From Hyphomicrobiales bacterium (GTDB lineage: Bacteria > Pseudomonadota > Alphaproteobacteria > Rhizobiales > Xanthobacteraceae): a DNA stretch of 64,000 nucleotides. The position numbers and the translations under genes are program-made. The notes beneath the pieces are model-generated. The model was not told where the DNA came from. It searched no databases and saw nothing but the letters and a program-made list of their open reading frames with translations. This document shows positions 37,433 through 47,029 of the stretch, piece by piece (positions within the stretch are counted from its first letter, which is position 1; every line of letters begins with the position of its first letter). The stretch covers positions 124,001-188,000 of the forward strand of contig JAFKKN010000005.1 of assembly GCA_017305535.1 (NCBI GenBank). Reading direction: 5' to 3'.

Positions 37433-38574
37433 TCTTCCGGCTGCTGGAAGATCAGTACGCCGACAAGGCGCGCGAGGCCAAGGCGCTCGATCGCCGCTTC
37501 ATGCAACTGGCGCTGACATTGGGGCGAAGGGGACTTGGCCGCACCGCGCCAAACCCGGCGGTCGGCGCGGTGATCGTCAAGGACGGCATCATTGTCGGAC
37601 GCGGCTGGACTCAACCGGGCGGGCGGCCGCACGCCGAGCCTGAGGCATTGGCGCAAGCCGGCGAGGCTGCGCGCGGCGCGACGCTCTATGTCACGTTGGA
37701 GCCGTGCTCGCATATCGGCAAGTCGCCACCGTGCGCTGACGCGATCATTGCATCCGGCATTGCGCGGGTCGTTTCCGCGATCGAGGATCCCAATCCGCAG
37801 GTGGCAGGACAGGGCCACGCGAAGCTGCGTACCGCCGGCATCGTGGTCGACGTCGGGACATGTGCGGACGAAGCGGCGCGCGATCATGCGGGACATTTTC
37901 GCCGCGTGCGCGATGGACGGCCGCATGTCATCCTCAAGCTCGCGGTGTCGCCGGACAACAAGATCGGTGCCGCTGGTGGTAAACCGGTGGCGATCACCGC
38001 GGAAGCTGCCCGAGCGCGCGTGCACTTGTTACGCGCTCAATGCGACGCGGTGCTGATCGGCATCGGCACTGCGTTGGCGGATGATCCGCTGTTGACGTGC
38101 CGGTTGCCCGGCATGGCGAAACGTTCGCCCGCGCGTGTCGTGCTGGATCGTGCGCTGCGTTTGCCGGGTGACAGCAAGCTGGTTCATTCCGCGCGCGAAG
38201 TGCCGCTGTGGGTTCTGACGTCAGATACCGCTGAAGCGCCGGCGGCGGCAAAGCTCGGCGCGGCAGGTGTACAGGTGTTGCGGGCGAAGGCGAGCACGGA
38301 TGGTCTCGACCTTCCTGATGTGTTGCGGACGCTGTCCGACAAGGGGATCACCCGGCTGATGGTCGAGGGTGGCGCGCAAGTCGCGGCGTCGTTTGTCGAG
38401 GCCGGATTGGTTGATGAAGTCTGGCTGCTGCGCGGCCCGAATGAGATTGGGCCGGATGGCGTGGCCGCGCTTGGCGCATTGCCGCTCGGCGCCATCACGC
38501 AGTCGTCCTCCTTCCGCGTTCGTGCTAGCGAAAAGCTCGAAAACGATACCCTTGCAATCTACGAGCGAGATTAG
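37429..38574 (+). CDS. ribD: Bifunctional riboflavin biosynthesis deaminase/reductase
   Basis: The 381-residue enzyme converts 2,5-diamino-6-ribosylamino-pyrimidinone phosphate to the ribitylamino product in two steps. The deaminase domain has HAEPEAL and [13 protein letters not shown] (zinc ligands); the reductase domain has [41 protein letters not shown] and [12 protein letters not shown]. The start overlaps nrdR by ATGA. Its stop is directly followed by the ribE ATG with no spacer. Confidence 0.95.
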   Translation: MIFRLLEDQYADKAREAKALDRRFMQLALTLGRRGLGRTAPNPAVGAVIVKDGIIVGRGWTQPGGRPHAEPEALAQAGEAARGATLYVTLEPCSHIGKSPPCADAIIASGIARVVSAIEDPNPQVAGQGHAKLRTAGIVVDVGTCADEAARDHAGHFRRVRDGRPHVILKLAVSPDNKIGAAGGKPVAITAEAARARVHLLRAQCDAVLIGIGTALADDPLLTCRLPGMAKRSPARVVLDRALRLPGDSKLVHSAREVPLWVLTSDTAEAPAAAKLGAAGVQVLRAKASTDGLDLPDVLRTLSDKGITRLMVEGGAQVAASFVEAGLVDEVWLLRGPNEIGPDGVAALGALPLGAITQSSSFRVRASEKLENDTLAIYERD

Positions 38575-39183
38575 ATGTTCACCGGGATCATTACCGACGT
38601 CGGCGAGATCGCCAGCCTGAAGCCCGTCGCGCAAGGGCAGTTGCATCGCCTGCGGATTTTGTGCCGCTACGATCAAGCGACCATCGCTGACGGTGCATCG
38701 ATCGCTTGCAATGGAGTGTGTCTTACCGTGGTCGCTTCCGGCGTCGAGAACGGACGGACATGGTTCGATGTCGATGCCGCCGCCGAAACGCTCCGCATGA
38801 CCACTGCACAACACTGGCAGGTGGGAACGTGCCTCAATCTGGAACGGGCGCTGAAGATCGGCGACGAACTCGGCGGCCATATCGTCGCTGGTCACGCCGA
38901 TGGCATCGCGAGCGTTGTGACGCGCGAGGACTTGCCTGACATGGCGCGCGTCGAATTCGATGTGCCGCGTGAACTGGCGCGTTTCATCGCGACCAAGGGG
39001 TCGGTGACGCTCGACGGTGTCTCGCTAACCGTGAATACAGTGGCGGACACGCGCTTTTCGGTGCTGATCATCCCGCACACCCTTTCCGTCACCACGCTGA
39101 ACGGCTGGCAGCAAGGTTCTGAGGTGAACCTCGAGGTGGATCTCATGGCGCGCTACGCCGCGCGGCTGTCGGAGATGAAATAG
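38575..39183 (+). CDS. ribE: Riboflavin synthase, alpha subunit
   Basis: The 202-residue enzyme dismutates two 6,7-dimethyl-8-ribityllumazine molecules to riboflavin. It is a tandem of two lumazine-binding domains: MFTGIITDVGEI and ADGASIACNGVCLTV in the first, GHIVAGHADGIASV and KGSVTLDGVSLTVN in the second. It starts immediately after the ribD stop, so it depends on the same transcript. A dispersed repeat separates it from ribH. Confidence 0.96.
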   Translation: MFTGIITDVGEIASLKPVAQGQLHRLRILCRYDQATIADGASIACNGVCLTVVASGVENGRTWFDVDAAAETLRMTTAQHWQVGTCLNLERALKIGDELGGHIVAGHADGIASVVTREDLPDMARVEFDVPRELARFIATKGSVTLDGVSLTVNTVADTRFSVLIIPHTLSVTTLNGWQQGSEVNLEVDLMARYAARLSEMK

Positions 39184-39241
39184 CCGTTCTGACGCTTCGC
39201 CGGGTTTCAGTCGATGAAATCAGGCTTTTCATAAGAAATCC

Positions 39242-39324
39242 ATCATGGCCGGGCTCGTCCCGGCCTTCCTCGTCTGTGTCGTGTCGCCTGGACGTGGATG
39301 GCCGCGACAACCGCGGGCATGACG
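39242..39324. repeat. Dispersed palindromic repeat, family A, full copy 2
   Basis: ATCATGGCCGGGCTCGTC with CCCGGCC as left hairpin, then GACGTGGATGGCCGCGACAA with CCGCGGGCATGACG as right arm. It shares order and most bases with 36791-36881. It lies in the gap between ribE and ribH. Confidence 0.8.
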
Positions 39325-39439
39325 AACAACTGGCGCTGCCATGCGCTGCGTATTCGTGCTTGGCTTCCCGCAGGGCAGCGACTACAAACCTCCAAAATTG
39401 CAAGTCAGTATTGACTTAACCCCCTGATCGGATTGCCCC

Positions 39440-39931
39440 ATGGCCGACGCGCGACGCGCCCCGCTGAAAGACCAGACCGATGTGCGCGGTGCTCGCGCGC
39501 TAATCGTCGAGGCGCGCTTTTATGACGATATTCAGGACGCGCTGCTGCAAGGTGCGGTCGCGGAACTGGACGCCGCCGGCGTCACGCACGATGTCGTGAC
39601 CGTGCCTGGCGCGCTGGAAATTCCGGCCGCGATCGCCATTGCGTTCGATGCCGCCGAGAAAAGCGGCAAGCCTTACGATGCCGCGATTGCACTCGGTTGC
39701 GTCGTGCGCGGCGAGACGTTCCACTTCGAGATCGTCTCGATGGAATCCTCGCGTGGCCTGATGGACCTCTCCATCAACCGCCGCATTCCGCTCGGCAATG
39801 GCATTCTTACGGTCAATACCGACGACCAGGCCTGGGCGCGAGCGCGGCCTGGCGACCTGAACAAGGGCGGCGATGCCGCGCGCGCGGCGCTGGCGATGCT
39901 GCGTCTCAAACGTCGCGTCAATCGGGCCTGA
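39440..39931 (+). CDS. ribH: 6,7-dimethyl-8-ribityllumazine synthase
   Basis: The 163-residue protein condenses the ribitylamino-pyrimidinedione with dihydroxybutanone phosphate. Signatures: [46 protein letters not shown] (catalytic His) and [18 protein letters not shown]. The size is typical of icosahedral lumazine synthase. nusB follows after five bases. No ribB (dihydroxybutanone phosphate synthase) or ribA is found in the window. Confidence 0.96.
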   Translation: MADARRAPLKDQTDVRGARALIVEARFYDDIQDALLQGAVAELDAAGVTHDVVTVPGALEIPAAIAIAFDAAEKSGKPYDAAIALGCVVRGETFHFEIVSMESSRGLMDLSINRRIPLGNGILTVNTDDQAWARARPGDLNKGGDAARAALAMLRLKRRVNRA

Positions 39932-39936
39932 GCATC

Positions 39937-40431
39937 ATGGCGGACATCAAGAAAAATCCGGCCAAACCTCAGGACAAGAAGGCCAACCGGCGCGGCGCGG
40001 CACGTCTCGCCGCGGTGCAGGCGCTTTACCAGATGGATATGGCGGGGGCGGGCATCAACGATGTCTTCGCCGAGTTCGAGAGCCACTGGATCGGCAACGA
40101 GGTCGAGGGCGATCAGTATTTGCCGGCCGAGGCCGCGTTCTTCCGTGATGTGGTCTCCGGAGTGGTGCGCGATCAGGCCAAGCTCGATCCCTTGATCGAC
40201 GACGCCTTGTCACGGGGCTGGCCGCTGAAGCGGATCGACGCGATCCTGCGCGCCGTGCTGCGCGCGGGGTCTTATGAACTCGAGCATCGCAAGGACGTGC
40301 CGGCGCGCGTTGTGGTGTCGGAATATGTCGATGTCGCGCACGCCTTCGTCGAAGGGGACGAAACCGGCATGGTCAACGCGGTGCTGGACCAGATTGCGCG
40401 GCAATTCCGCGGCAGTGAATTTGGACGCTGA
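39937..40431 (+). CDS. nusB: Transcription antitermination protein NusB
   Basis: The 164-residue helical protein binds boxA RNA with NusE (S10) in rRNA antitermination. RRGAARLAAVQALYQMDMAG near the N-terminus, FFRDVVSGV, LKRIDAILRAVLRAGSYEL and VVVSEYVDVAHAF are family motifs. It starts five bases after ribH, the conserved ribH-nusB pair. An N-terminal Lys-rich segment (KKNPAKPQDKKANRR) is typical of alphaproteobacterial members. Confidence 0.96.
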   Translation: MADIKKNPAKPQDKKANRRGAARLAAVQALYQMDMAGAGINDVFAEFESHWIGNEVEGDQYLPAEAAFFRDVVSGVVRDQAKLDPLIDDALSRGWPLKRIDAILRAVLRAGSYELEHRKDVPARVVVSEYVDVAHAFVEGDETGMVNAVLDQIARQFRGSEFGR

Positions 40432-40443
40432 GCATCATCCTTC

Positions 40444-40530
40444 CCGCCATTGCGAGGAGCGATAGCGACGAAGCAATCCAGTTCTTGCTTTGTGGCCGCC
40501 GGATTGCTTCGCTGCACTTGCAATGACGGT
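40444..40530. repeat. REP-like palindromic repeat, family B, best copy
   Basis: Left arm CCGCCATTGCGAGGAGCG, then GACGAAGCAATCCAG; right arm GGATTGCTTCGC, then CTTGCAATGACGG. The arms are imperfect inverted repeats. It lies between nusB and thiL. Related copies: 4461-4525, 4835-4917 and a partial one at 57597-57645. Confidence 0.8.
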
Positions 40531-40547
40531 GTCAGGGACACGGGACT

Positions 40548-41525
40548 ATGTCCTCCGGTGAAGACGATCTGATCGCGCGCTACTTCAAACCACTGGCAAC
40601 CACGCCGGGCGCTTTCGGGCTGACCGACGACGCGGCAATCCTGCAAGCTGGTGGTGATGACGTCGTTGTCACTGTTGATGCCATTGTCGAAGGCGTGCAT
40701 TTTCTGCCTGACGACCCGCCGGACACCGTCGCCCGAAAGGCGTTGCGGGTGAATTTGTCCGATCTCGCAGCCAAGGGCGCGGAGCCGGCTGGTTTCGTGC
40801 TGACGTTGGCGTTGCGTCAGGTGAATGAGACGTGGCTTGCGCCGTTCGCGCGTGCGCTGGGCGAAGATGCGGATCAATTCGGCTGTCCGCTGCTCGGTGG
40901 CGATACAGTTTCGACGCCGGGTCCACTGATGATCTCGGTCACGGCTTTTGGTCGAGTGCCGCGAGGCCGGATGGTTCAACGTGGCTCCGCGAAGCCGGAT
41001 GATGTCCTTGTCGTGAGCGGCACCATTGGCGATGCCGCGCTCGGGCTGGCGATCCGCAAAGGGGCACGGGGGCCGCTCGGCGCCGATGTCGAGGCGAGCG
41101 CTCTTTTGGTGGATCGCTACCGGGTTCCTCAGCCACGCGTTGCGTTGGCGCGCGCGATCCGCGATCACGCCAGCGCCGCGATGGATGTTTCCGACGGTTT
41201 GATGGGCGATCTCTCGAAATTGTGCCGTGCGTCCGGTGTTTCGGCTGTCGTGGAGGCGGCCGCAATTCCGCTGTCCGAACCGGCGCAAAGCTGGCTGACG
41301 GCGGATGCGAATGTCCTCGAACGGCTTGTATCCGGCGGCGACGACTACGAGATTCTTTGTGCGGTGCCAGAGAATCGGCTCGCGGATTTTGAGCTTGCGG
41401 CGAGGTCGACTGGCGTTCCGGTCACCGTGATCGGTCGTTTTACCGCCGGGGAAGGGCCCTCGCGATTGTTCGGCGCCGGAGGTCGGGAAATCCCGCTCGA
41501 CCGGCAATCCTATAGCCATTTCTAG
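40548..41525 (+). CDS. thiL: Thiamine-monophosphate kinase
   Basis: The 325-residue ATP-dependent kinase makes thiamine pyrophosphate from thiamine monophosphate. Motifs: GEDDLIARYFKPL, DDAAI, VDAIVEGVHFLPDDPPDTVARKALRVNLSDLAAKGA, GCPLLGGDTV, DVSDGLMGDLSKLC and SGGDDYEILCAV, all Mg2+/ATP-binding segments of the AIR synthase-like fold. It follows nusB across a REP-like repeat; nusB-thiL adjacency is conserved in many bacteria. Confidence 0.96.
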   Translation: MSSGEDDLIARYFKPLATTPGAFGLTDDAAILQAGGDDVVVTVDAIVEGVHFLPDDPPDTVARKALRVNLSDLAAKGAEPAGFVLTLALRQVNETWLAPFARALGEDADQFGCPLLGGDTVSTPGPLMISVTAFGRVPRGRMVQRGSAKPDDVLVVSGTIGDAALGLAIRKGARGPLGADVEASALLVDRYRVPQPRVALARAIRDHASAAMDVSDGLMGDLSKLCRASGVSAVVEAAAIPLSEPAQSWLTADANVLERLVSGGDDYEILCAVPENRLADFELAARSTGVPVTVIGRFTAGEGPSRLFGAGGREIPLDRQSYSHF

Positions 41526-41759
41526 GGCTTCGCGGCGAGTTCGGCGGCCTGTGCCCGATTCGGCACGGTTCAGAAATCCTTTAAAAAACCTTTGCTTATG
41601 ACCTTCGCAGCGTTGCGTGCCAGTCACGATTTTGGCATGGTCCCGCCGATTTAAGGCCGCCCTTTGGGCAGGGTGCGCTTTTTTTGTGCGTTCATCCGTA
41701 ATCAGGTCATGGACGCGATCGGGGCACTACTGGGAAACGCAAGGATCTGAGGCAATTCA

Positions 41760-43880
41760 ATGACAGCATTATGGGTGATCGTGCTCTGCGGAGCACTTTC
41801 GATTGTCTACGCCATCTGGGCGACATCGTCGGTGTTGGGAGCCGACGCCGGCAACGCGAGGATGCAGGAAATCGCGAGCGCGGTGCGTGAGGGCGCGCAG
41901 GCTTATCTGCGGCGGCAATACACCACGATCGGTATCGTCGGCATCGTCATCTTCGCTCTGCTGGCCTATTTCCTCGGTCTGCTCGTTGCGGTGGGCTTCG
42001 CCATCGGCGCCATCCTGTCCGGCGCTGCCGGGTTCATCGGCATGAACGTCTCGGTTCGCGCCAACGTGCGCACCGCGCAGGCGGCGACCAAGTCGCTTGC
42101 CGGCGGTCTTGAACTGGCGTTCAAGGCGGGCGCGATCACCGGCCTGCTGGTGGCCGGCCTCGCGCTGCTCGGCGTCACGCTGTACTTCGCCTATCTTACC
42201 CACGGCGCGGGCTACGCGGCCAACAGCCGCACGGTGGTCGACGCCATGGTGGCGCTCGGCTTCGGCGCTTCGCTGATCTCGATCTTTGCCCGTCTCGGCG
42301 GCGGCATCTTCACCAAGGGTGCGGACGTCGGCGGCGACCTCGTCGGCAAGGTGGAAGCCGGCATTCCGGAAGACGATCCGCGCAACCCGGCGACGATCGC
42401 TGACAACGTCGGCGACAACGTCGGTGACTGCGCCGGCATGGCCGCCGACCTGTTCGAGACCTACGCGGTGACCGCGGTCGCCACCATGGTTCTCGCCGCG
42501 ATCTTCTTCGCGACCTCGCCGCTGCTGGTCAACATGATGACGCTGCCGCTCGCCATCGGCGGCATCTGCATCATCACCTCGATCATCGGCACCTTCTTCG
42601 TCAAGCTCGGCGCGAGCCAGTCGATCATGGGCGCGCTGTACAAGGGCCTGATCGCCACCGGCATCCTGTCGCTCGTCGGCGTCGGCTTCGTCATCCACTG
42701 GCTGGTCGGTTTCGGCCCGCTGGCTGGCGTGAAGTACACCGGCATGGCGCTGTTCGAATGCGGCATCGTCGGTCTGGTTGTCACCGGCCTGATCATCTGG
42801 ATCACCGAATACTACACCGGCACCGACTATCGCCCGGTGAAGTCGATCGCCCAGGCGTCGGTCACCGGTCACGGCACCAACGTCATCCAGGGTCTGGCGA
42901 TCTCGATGGAAGCGACCGCGCTGCCTGCGATCGTCATCATCGCCGGCATTCTGGTGACCTACAGCCTCGCGGGCCTGTTCGGCATCGCGATCGCCACCAC
43001 CACCATGCTGGCGCTGGCCGGCATGATCGTCGCGCTCGACGCCTTCGGTCCGGTCACCGACAACGCCGGCGGCATCGCCGAAATGGCCGGCCTGCCGAAG
43101 GAAGTGCGCAAGTCCACCGACGCGCTCGACGCGGTTGGCAACACCACCAAGGCGGTGACCAAGGGCTACGCGATCGGCTCCGCCGGTCTCGGTGCGCTGG
43201 TGCTGTTCGCGGCCTACAATGAAGACCTCAAGTTCTTCATCGCGGACGGGGCCAAGCATCCGTACTTCCAGGGCGTCGCGCCCGACTTCTCGCTGAACAA
43301 CCCCTACGTCGTGGTCGGCCTGCTGTTCGGCGGCCTGCTGCCGTATCTGTTCGGCGCGATGGGCATGACCGCGGTGGGCCGTGCGGCCGGCGCGATTGTC
43401 GAGGAAGTGCGTCGTCAGTTCCGCGCCAAGCCGGGCATCATGCAGGGCACCGACAAGCCGGACTACGGCAAGGCGGTCGACCTGCTGACCAAGGCCGCGA
43501 TCAAGGAAATGATCATTCCGTCGTTGTTGCCGGTGCTGTCGCCGATCTTCGTCTACTTCGTGATCTATTTCATCGCGGGTGGCGGTGCGGCCGGCAAGTC
43601 GGCGGCGTTCTCGGCGGTCGGCGCGATGCTGCTCGGCGTCATCGTCACCGGCCTGTTCGTCGCGATCTCGATGACCTCGGGCGGCGGCGCATGGGACAAC
43701 GCCAAAAAGTACATCGAGGACGGCCATCACGGCGGCAAGGGTTCGGACGCCCACAAGGCGGCCGTGACCGGCGACACCGTCGGCGATCCCTACAAGGACA
43801 CGGCCGGCCCGGCCGTGAACCCGATGATCAAGATCACCAACATCGTGGCATTGCTGCTGCTGGCGATCCTGGCGCACTAA
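41760..43880 (+). CDS. hppA: H+-translocating membrane pyrophosphatase, K+-independent type
   Basis: The 706-residue integral protein (about 16 TM helices) couples pyrophosphate hydrolysis to proton export. The pyrophosphate site is [33 protein letters not shown], and a second Asp-rich site is [21 protein letters not shown]. The determinant [10 protein letters not shown] has Lys where K+-dependent enzymes have Ala, which marks the K+-independent H+-pumping class. A 234-bp leader region precedes it; GAGG lies nine bases before the ATG. A strong terminator follows. Confidence 0.97.
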   Translation: MTALWVIVLCGALSIVYAIWATSSVLGADAGNARMQEIASAVREGAQAYLRRQYTTIGIVGIVIFALLAYFLGLLVAVGFAIGAILSGAAGFIGMNVSVRANVRTAQAATKSLAGGLELAFKAGAITGLLVAGLALLGVTLYFAYLTHGAGYAANSRTVVDAMVALGFGASLISIFARLGGGIFTKGADVGGDLVGKVEAGIPEDDPRNPATIADNVGDNVGDCAGMAADLFETYAVTAVATMVLAAIFFATSPLLVNMMTLPLAIGGICIITSIIGTFFVKLGASQSIMGALYKGLIATGILSLVGVGFVIHWLVGFGPLAGVKYTGMALFECGIVGLVVTGLIIWITEYYTGTDYRPVKSIAQASVTGHGTNVIQGLAISMEATALPAIVIIAGILVTYSLAGLFGIAIATTTMLALAGMIVALDAFGPVTDNAGGIAEMAGLPKEVRKSTDALDAVGNTTKAVTKGYAIGSAGLGALVLFAAYNEDLKFFIADGAKHPYFQGVAPDFSLNNPYVVVGLLFGGLLPYLFGAMGMTAVGRAAGAIVEEVRRQFRAKPGIMQGTDKPDYGKAVDLLTKAAIKEMIIPSLLPVLSPIFVYFVIYFIAGGGAAGKSAAFSAVGAMLLGVIVTGLFVAISMTSGGGAWDNAKKYIEDGHHGGKGSDAHKAAVTGDTVGDPYKDTAGPAVNPMIKITNIVALLLLAILAH

Positions 43881-43961
43881 TTGGTTGGAGCATGATGTTT
43901 TCCGAAAGCCGCTTCGCACTTTTCGGCCTCATGCTCTGATCCACGCGATATCGAAAACGAA

Positions 43962-43992
43962 AACCCCGCGGTGCGAGCCGCGGGGTTTTTCA
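43962..43992. terminator. Bidirectional terminator between hppA and bamE
   Basis: AACCCCGCGG and CCGCGGGGTT form a ten-pair stem, followed by TTTTTC on the plus strand and by a TTTTCG run on the minus strand. It serves the convergent hppA and bamE genes. Confidence 0.88.
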
Positions 43993-44025
43993 TTTCTATC
44001 GATGTGTGAAGAGATAGCCGCGCGG

Positions 44026-44499
44026 CTATCGGCCGCCGATCAACCGGAATAGTGGCGCGAGATAGCTGATTTCCTGACCGCCGCTCGCGGTGGTGCGGCT
44101 GATGAAGTCGAATATCTTGCCGTCCTTCATACCGTAATTCGCGAGCCGTATGACCTGACGGTTCTTGTCGAAGTAGATCGCGATCACGCGCTGGTCGGTG
44201 ACACGCTGCGGCATGAAGGCGACCGGGCGCTCGGTACGCTGGGAAATATAGTAAAACACCTCGCCGTTCAGCGTCGCGACGGTGGAGGGGGTCCCCATCA
44301 CGATCAGCACCTGATCCTGGCTGGCGCCGATGGGGATTTGCTCCAATGCCCCCTGCGGCAGGATATAGCCCTTCTGGAACTGTTCCCCGGCACAGCCGCC
44401 CAAACTGGCGCCTGCAAGTGCAATGGCGATGGCGGCGCCAATGCCGCCCCAGCGCACAGCGCGGCTGCGCGTTCTTTCTGTCCGATTGCGGTTGGTCAT
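44026..44499 (-). CDS. bamE: Outer membrane protein assembly factor BamE (SmpA/OmlA)
   Basis: The 157-residue lipoprotein belongs to the BAM complex that inserts beta-barrels into the outer membrane. The signal sequence ends ALAGASLGGC, a lipobox with Cys36. The SmpA/OmlA fold follows: YILPQGALEQIPIGASQDQVLIVMGTPSTV, FYYISQR, RVIAIYFDKN. The ATG at 44499 is preferred; the frame is open 23 codons further with no better ribosome binding site. It is divergent from the cytochrome bc1 chaperone gene. The porin at 2947 is a likely BAM substrate. Confidence 0.92.
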   Translation of the reverse strand: MTNRNRTERTRSRAVRWGGIGAAIAIALAGASLGGCAGEQFQKGYILPQGALEQIPIGASQDQVLIVMGTPSTVATLNGEVFYYISQRTERPVAFMPQRVTDQRVIAIYFDKNRQVIRLANYGMKDGKIFDFISRTTASGGQEISYLAPLFRLIGGR

Positions 44500-44600
44500 G
44501 CGGAAATGAGCCCCGTCCCCTTGCATCCTATAGGGCGTTGACGTACCGGGCTGAACCGGCGAATTCAAGACAGGCGCGCCCCGGCGCCAATGTGGAACTT

Positions 44601-45140
44601 ATGACGATCTGGCCGTTCAAAACTTTTGTCCGATCCCGATCCGGTTCGGAAAACACCATTGGTGCCATCTATGGCATGATCGTGACGAGGGCGCGAGAGC
44701 CGGCCTTCTATGCCGGTTATGGCGTCCCGGATACCGTCGACGGCCGTTTCGATCTGGTGGTGCTGCATCTGTGGATGATTCTGCGCCGCCTTGGCGCGAC
44801 CGCCGAGTCGCAAAAGCTGGCGCAGGGGCTGTTCGACCACTTCTGTAGCGACATGGATGCCAACTTGCGCGAAATGGGAATTGGCGACATGGCCGTCCCC
44901 AAGCGGATGCAGGCGTTCGGTCAGGCGTTTTACGGGCGTTCGACGGCTTATGACGCGGCGCTGGCGGGGGGACATGAGGCGCTGGCGCGGGCGCTGGACA
45001 AAAACGTTTTCAACGGACGGGCTTTCGAACAGGCGCGGCGTTTGGCGGACTATGTCGAGGCGTCGGTCGCGAAGCTGGCGACCATCGATGCCGCCACGCT
45101 TGCGGATGAGCGCCAGCCTTTTGCAGTGCTCGATACGTGA
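44601..45140 (+). CDS. Ubiquinol-cytochrome c chaperone family protein (Cbp3-like)
   Basis: The 179-residue protein matches the ubiquinol_cytC chaperone family: IYGMIVTRAREPAFYAGYGVPDTVDGRFDLVVLHLWMILRRLG, FDHFCSDMDANLREMGIGDMAVPKRMQAFGQAFYGR. In mitochondria Cbp3 helps cytochrome b maturation for complex III; the bacterial function is assumed by homology. The ATG at 44601 follows TGTGGAACTT. It is coupled to the DUF177 gene that follows (15 bp between stop and start). Confidence 0.88.
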   Translation: MTIWPFKTFVRSRSGSENTIGAIYGMIVTRAREPAFYAGYGVPDTVDGRFDLVVLHLWMILRRLGATAESQKLAQGLFDHFCSDMDANLREMGIGDMAVPKRMQAFGQAFYGRSTAYDAALAGGHEALARALDKNVFNGRAFEQARRLADYVEASVAKLATIDAATLADERQPFAVLDT

Positions 45141-45154
45141 TGAGGAAAGATGAC

Positions 45155-45724
45155 ATGACCCATCCCGGGCGATCTCCCCATGCCGATCCGTGGCCATGGT
45201 TGGTCAACGTCGACCAGATCCCGGAAGCCGGCTTGCAGGTTGCGTTTGAGGCGACTGAAGCCCAGCGCGCGGCGTTGGCTACAGTGGCCGGCTTGCGCGG
45301 TGTTGCACGGGCAGCCGCGACGTTTCAGTTATCCCACGCCGGAGGTGGCAAGGTGCACGTCTCCGGTCAGGTGACGGCGCGCGTGGGGCAAACCTGCGTG
45401 GTGACGCTCGATCCGATCGAGAACGACATCGATGAACCAGTCGACCTGGTGTTTGCACCGGAGGCGGATATTCCACGACTGGCGACGATGGTCGATGACA
45501 CTGCCGAATCTGAGGATATTCCCGATTCTCCCGAGCCTATTATCAACGGTGTGATCGACCTTGGCCGGGTGGCGACCGATGTCCTGTTTCTGGGAATCGA
45601 TCCCTATCCGCGCAAGCCGGACACGGTTTTCGAACAGCCGGCGGTCGCGGCCGATCCCGAGGATCACCCCTTTGCCGCGCTCAAAGCCCTGAAAAAGGAA
45701 AAAACGCCGCCCGGTTCCGATTAA
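45155..45724 (+). CDS. DUF177 (YceD-like) family protein
   Basis: The 189-residue protein has the DUF177 core: HVSGQVTARVGQTCVVTLDPIENDIDEPVDLVF, then an acidic segment and INGVIDLGRVATDVLFLGIDPYPRKP, with a Lys-rich end. In plants and bacteria YceD relatives are linked to 23S rRNA accumulation or are encoded beside rpmF; here rpmF is absent and plsX follows after 243 bp. The ATG at 45155 has GAGGAAAG six bases upstream and is preferred to the ATG and GTG a few codons earlier. Confidence 0.88.
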   Translation: MTHPGRSPHADPWPWLVNVDQIPEAGLQVAFEATEAQRAALATVAGLRGVARAAATFQLSHAGGGKVHVSGQVTARVGQTCVVTLDPIENDIDEPVDLVFAPEADIPRLATMVDDTAESEDIPDSPEPIINGVIDLGRVATDVLFLGIDPYPRKPDTVFEQPAVAADPEDHPFAALKALKKEKTPPGSD

Positions 45725-45967
45725 AGTGGGCAAGCGGAGAGGGACTTGTGGTCGCTGGAACTTTCGGCGCCTGCTGTTGATTCTCCACAAGGACCACCCC
45801 GGGTTCCGATCACCGGGTCAAGATATTGTATCGAGGCCGTGACACGCTATTGTCGCGCTTGGTAGGGTGCGGCGCAGCGCGGAGGTTGCGGAGCCGCTGC
45901 CGCGAGCGGTGAAGTTACAGCGGTTACGCGTTCGCAGCTCGCGAAATACATGATTTCCGGGACGTAT

Positions 45968-47029
45968 ATGGCGAAGAAAGTTCGAATTGCGCTTGACGCC
46001 ATGGGCGGTGATGTCGGTCCGTCCGCGGTCATCCCCGGTGCGGCTATCTCGTTGACCAGGCATCCCGACAGTGAGTTTGTGCTGTTCGGCGACAGCGCCG
46101 CCATTGCTCCGCAGCTTGAGGCGCACCCTGCGTTGAAGGCGGTGTCACGCGTCGTCCACACCGATGTCATGATCAGTATGAAGGAAAAGCCGAGCCAGGC
46201 GCTGCGGCACGGTCGCAAGAATTCCTCGATGTGGCTGACCATCGATGCGGTGAAGAAAGGCGAAGCCGATGTCGCGGTGTCCGCCGGCAACACCGGCGCA
46301 CTGATGGCGATGTCGCGGTTCAACCTGAAGATGCTGCCCGGGGTCGACCGGCCGGCGATCGCGGCGGTCTGGCCGACCGCGCGCGGCGATTCCGTGGTGC
46401 TGGATCTCGGTGCCACCATCGGCGGCGACGCGCACCATCTGATGGCGCTGGCGGTGATGGGCAGCGCGATGGCGCGTGTGTTGTTCGATATCGAACGGCC
46501 GACCGTCGGGCTGCTCAATATCGGGACCGAGGAGGTCAAGGGCGGCGAGGAAATCCGCGAGGCGGCCGAATTGCTGCGTGCGATGAAATCCCCGCAATTC
46601 GAGTTCCTCGGCTTCGTCGAGGGCGACGGCATCGGCCGTGGCGATGCCGATGTCATCGTATCCGAGGGGTTTTCCGGCAATATCGCGCTGAAGGCCGCCG
46701 AGGGAACCGCGCGGCAGATGAGCGAATTCCTTCGCTCCGCGATGAAACGGACCTGGCGGGCCAAGCTCGGCTACCTGTTGGCGCGGAATGCGTTCAAGGC
46801 GTTGCGCGACAAGCTCGACCCCAGCAAATCCAACGGTGGCGTGTTCCTCGGGCTCAACGGCGTAGTCGTCAAAAGTCACGGCGGCACCGATGCCGAAGGC
46901 TTTGCTTACGCCGTCGATGTTGGCTATGAGATGGTCCGCTACGATCTCCTCACCAAGATCAATCAAATGCTCAATCGCGATGGCAGCCCCCTGGTGGCGG
47001 CGCCGACTGCGCAGGAGGCTGTTTCGTGA
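45968..47029 (+). CDS. plsX: Phosphate acyltransferase PlsX
   Basis: The 353-residue enzyme makes acyl phosphate from acyl-ACP for phospholipid synthesis. [70 protein letters not shown] and [18 protein letters not shown] are diagnostic. The ATG at 45968 is chosen over one six codons upstream since [14 protein letters not shown] is the usual N-terminus. The stop overlaps the fabH GTG start. Confidence 0.96.
   Translation: MAKKVRIALDAMGGDVGPSAVIPGAAISLTRHPDSEFVLFGDSAAIAPQLEAHPALKAVSRVVHTDVMISMKEKPSQALRHGRKNSSMWLTIDAVKKGEADVAVSAGNTGALMAMSRFNLKMLPGVDRPAIAAVWPTARGDSVVLDLGATIGGDAHHLMALAVMGSAMARVLFDIERPTVGLLNIGTEEVKGGEEIREAAELLRAMKSPQFEFLGFVEGDGIGRGDADVIVSEGFSGNIALKAAEGTARQMSEFLRSAMKRTWRAKLGYLLARNAFKALRDKLDPSKSNGGVFLGLNGVVVKSHGGTDAEGFAYAVDVGYEMVRYDLLTKINQMLNRDGSPLVAAPTAQEAVS

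Noticed and set aside
40272-41627. 451-codon minus-strand frame across nusB/thiL
   Set aside because: Crosses a REP-like repeat and two real genes; low-complexity composition.
41769-43919. 716-codon open frame on the minus strand across hppA
   Set aside because: It is the antisense of hppA, open because of GC-biased codon use; its translation is Arg/Asp/His-rich with no family resemblance, and hppA is unmistakable.
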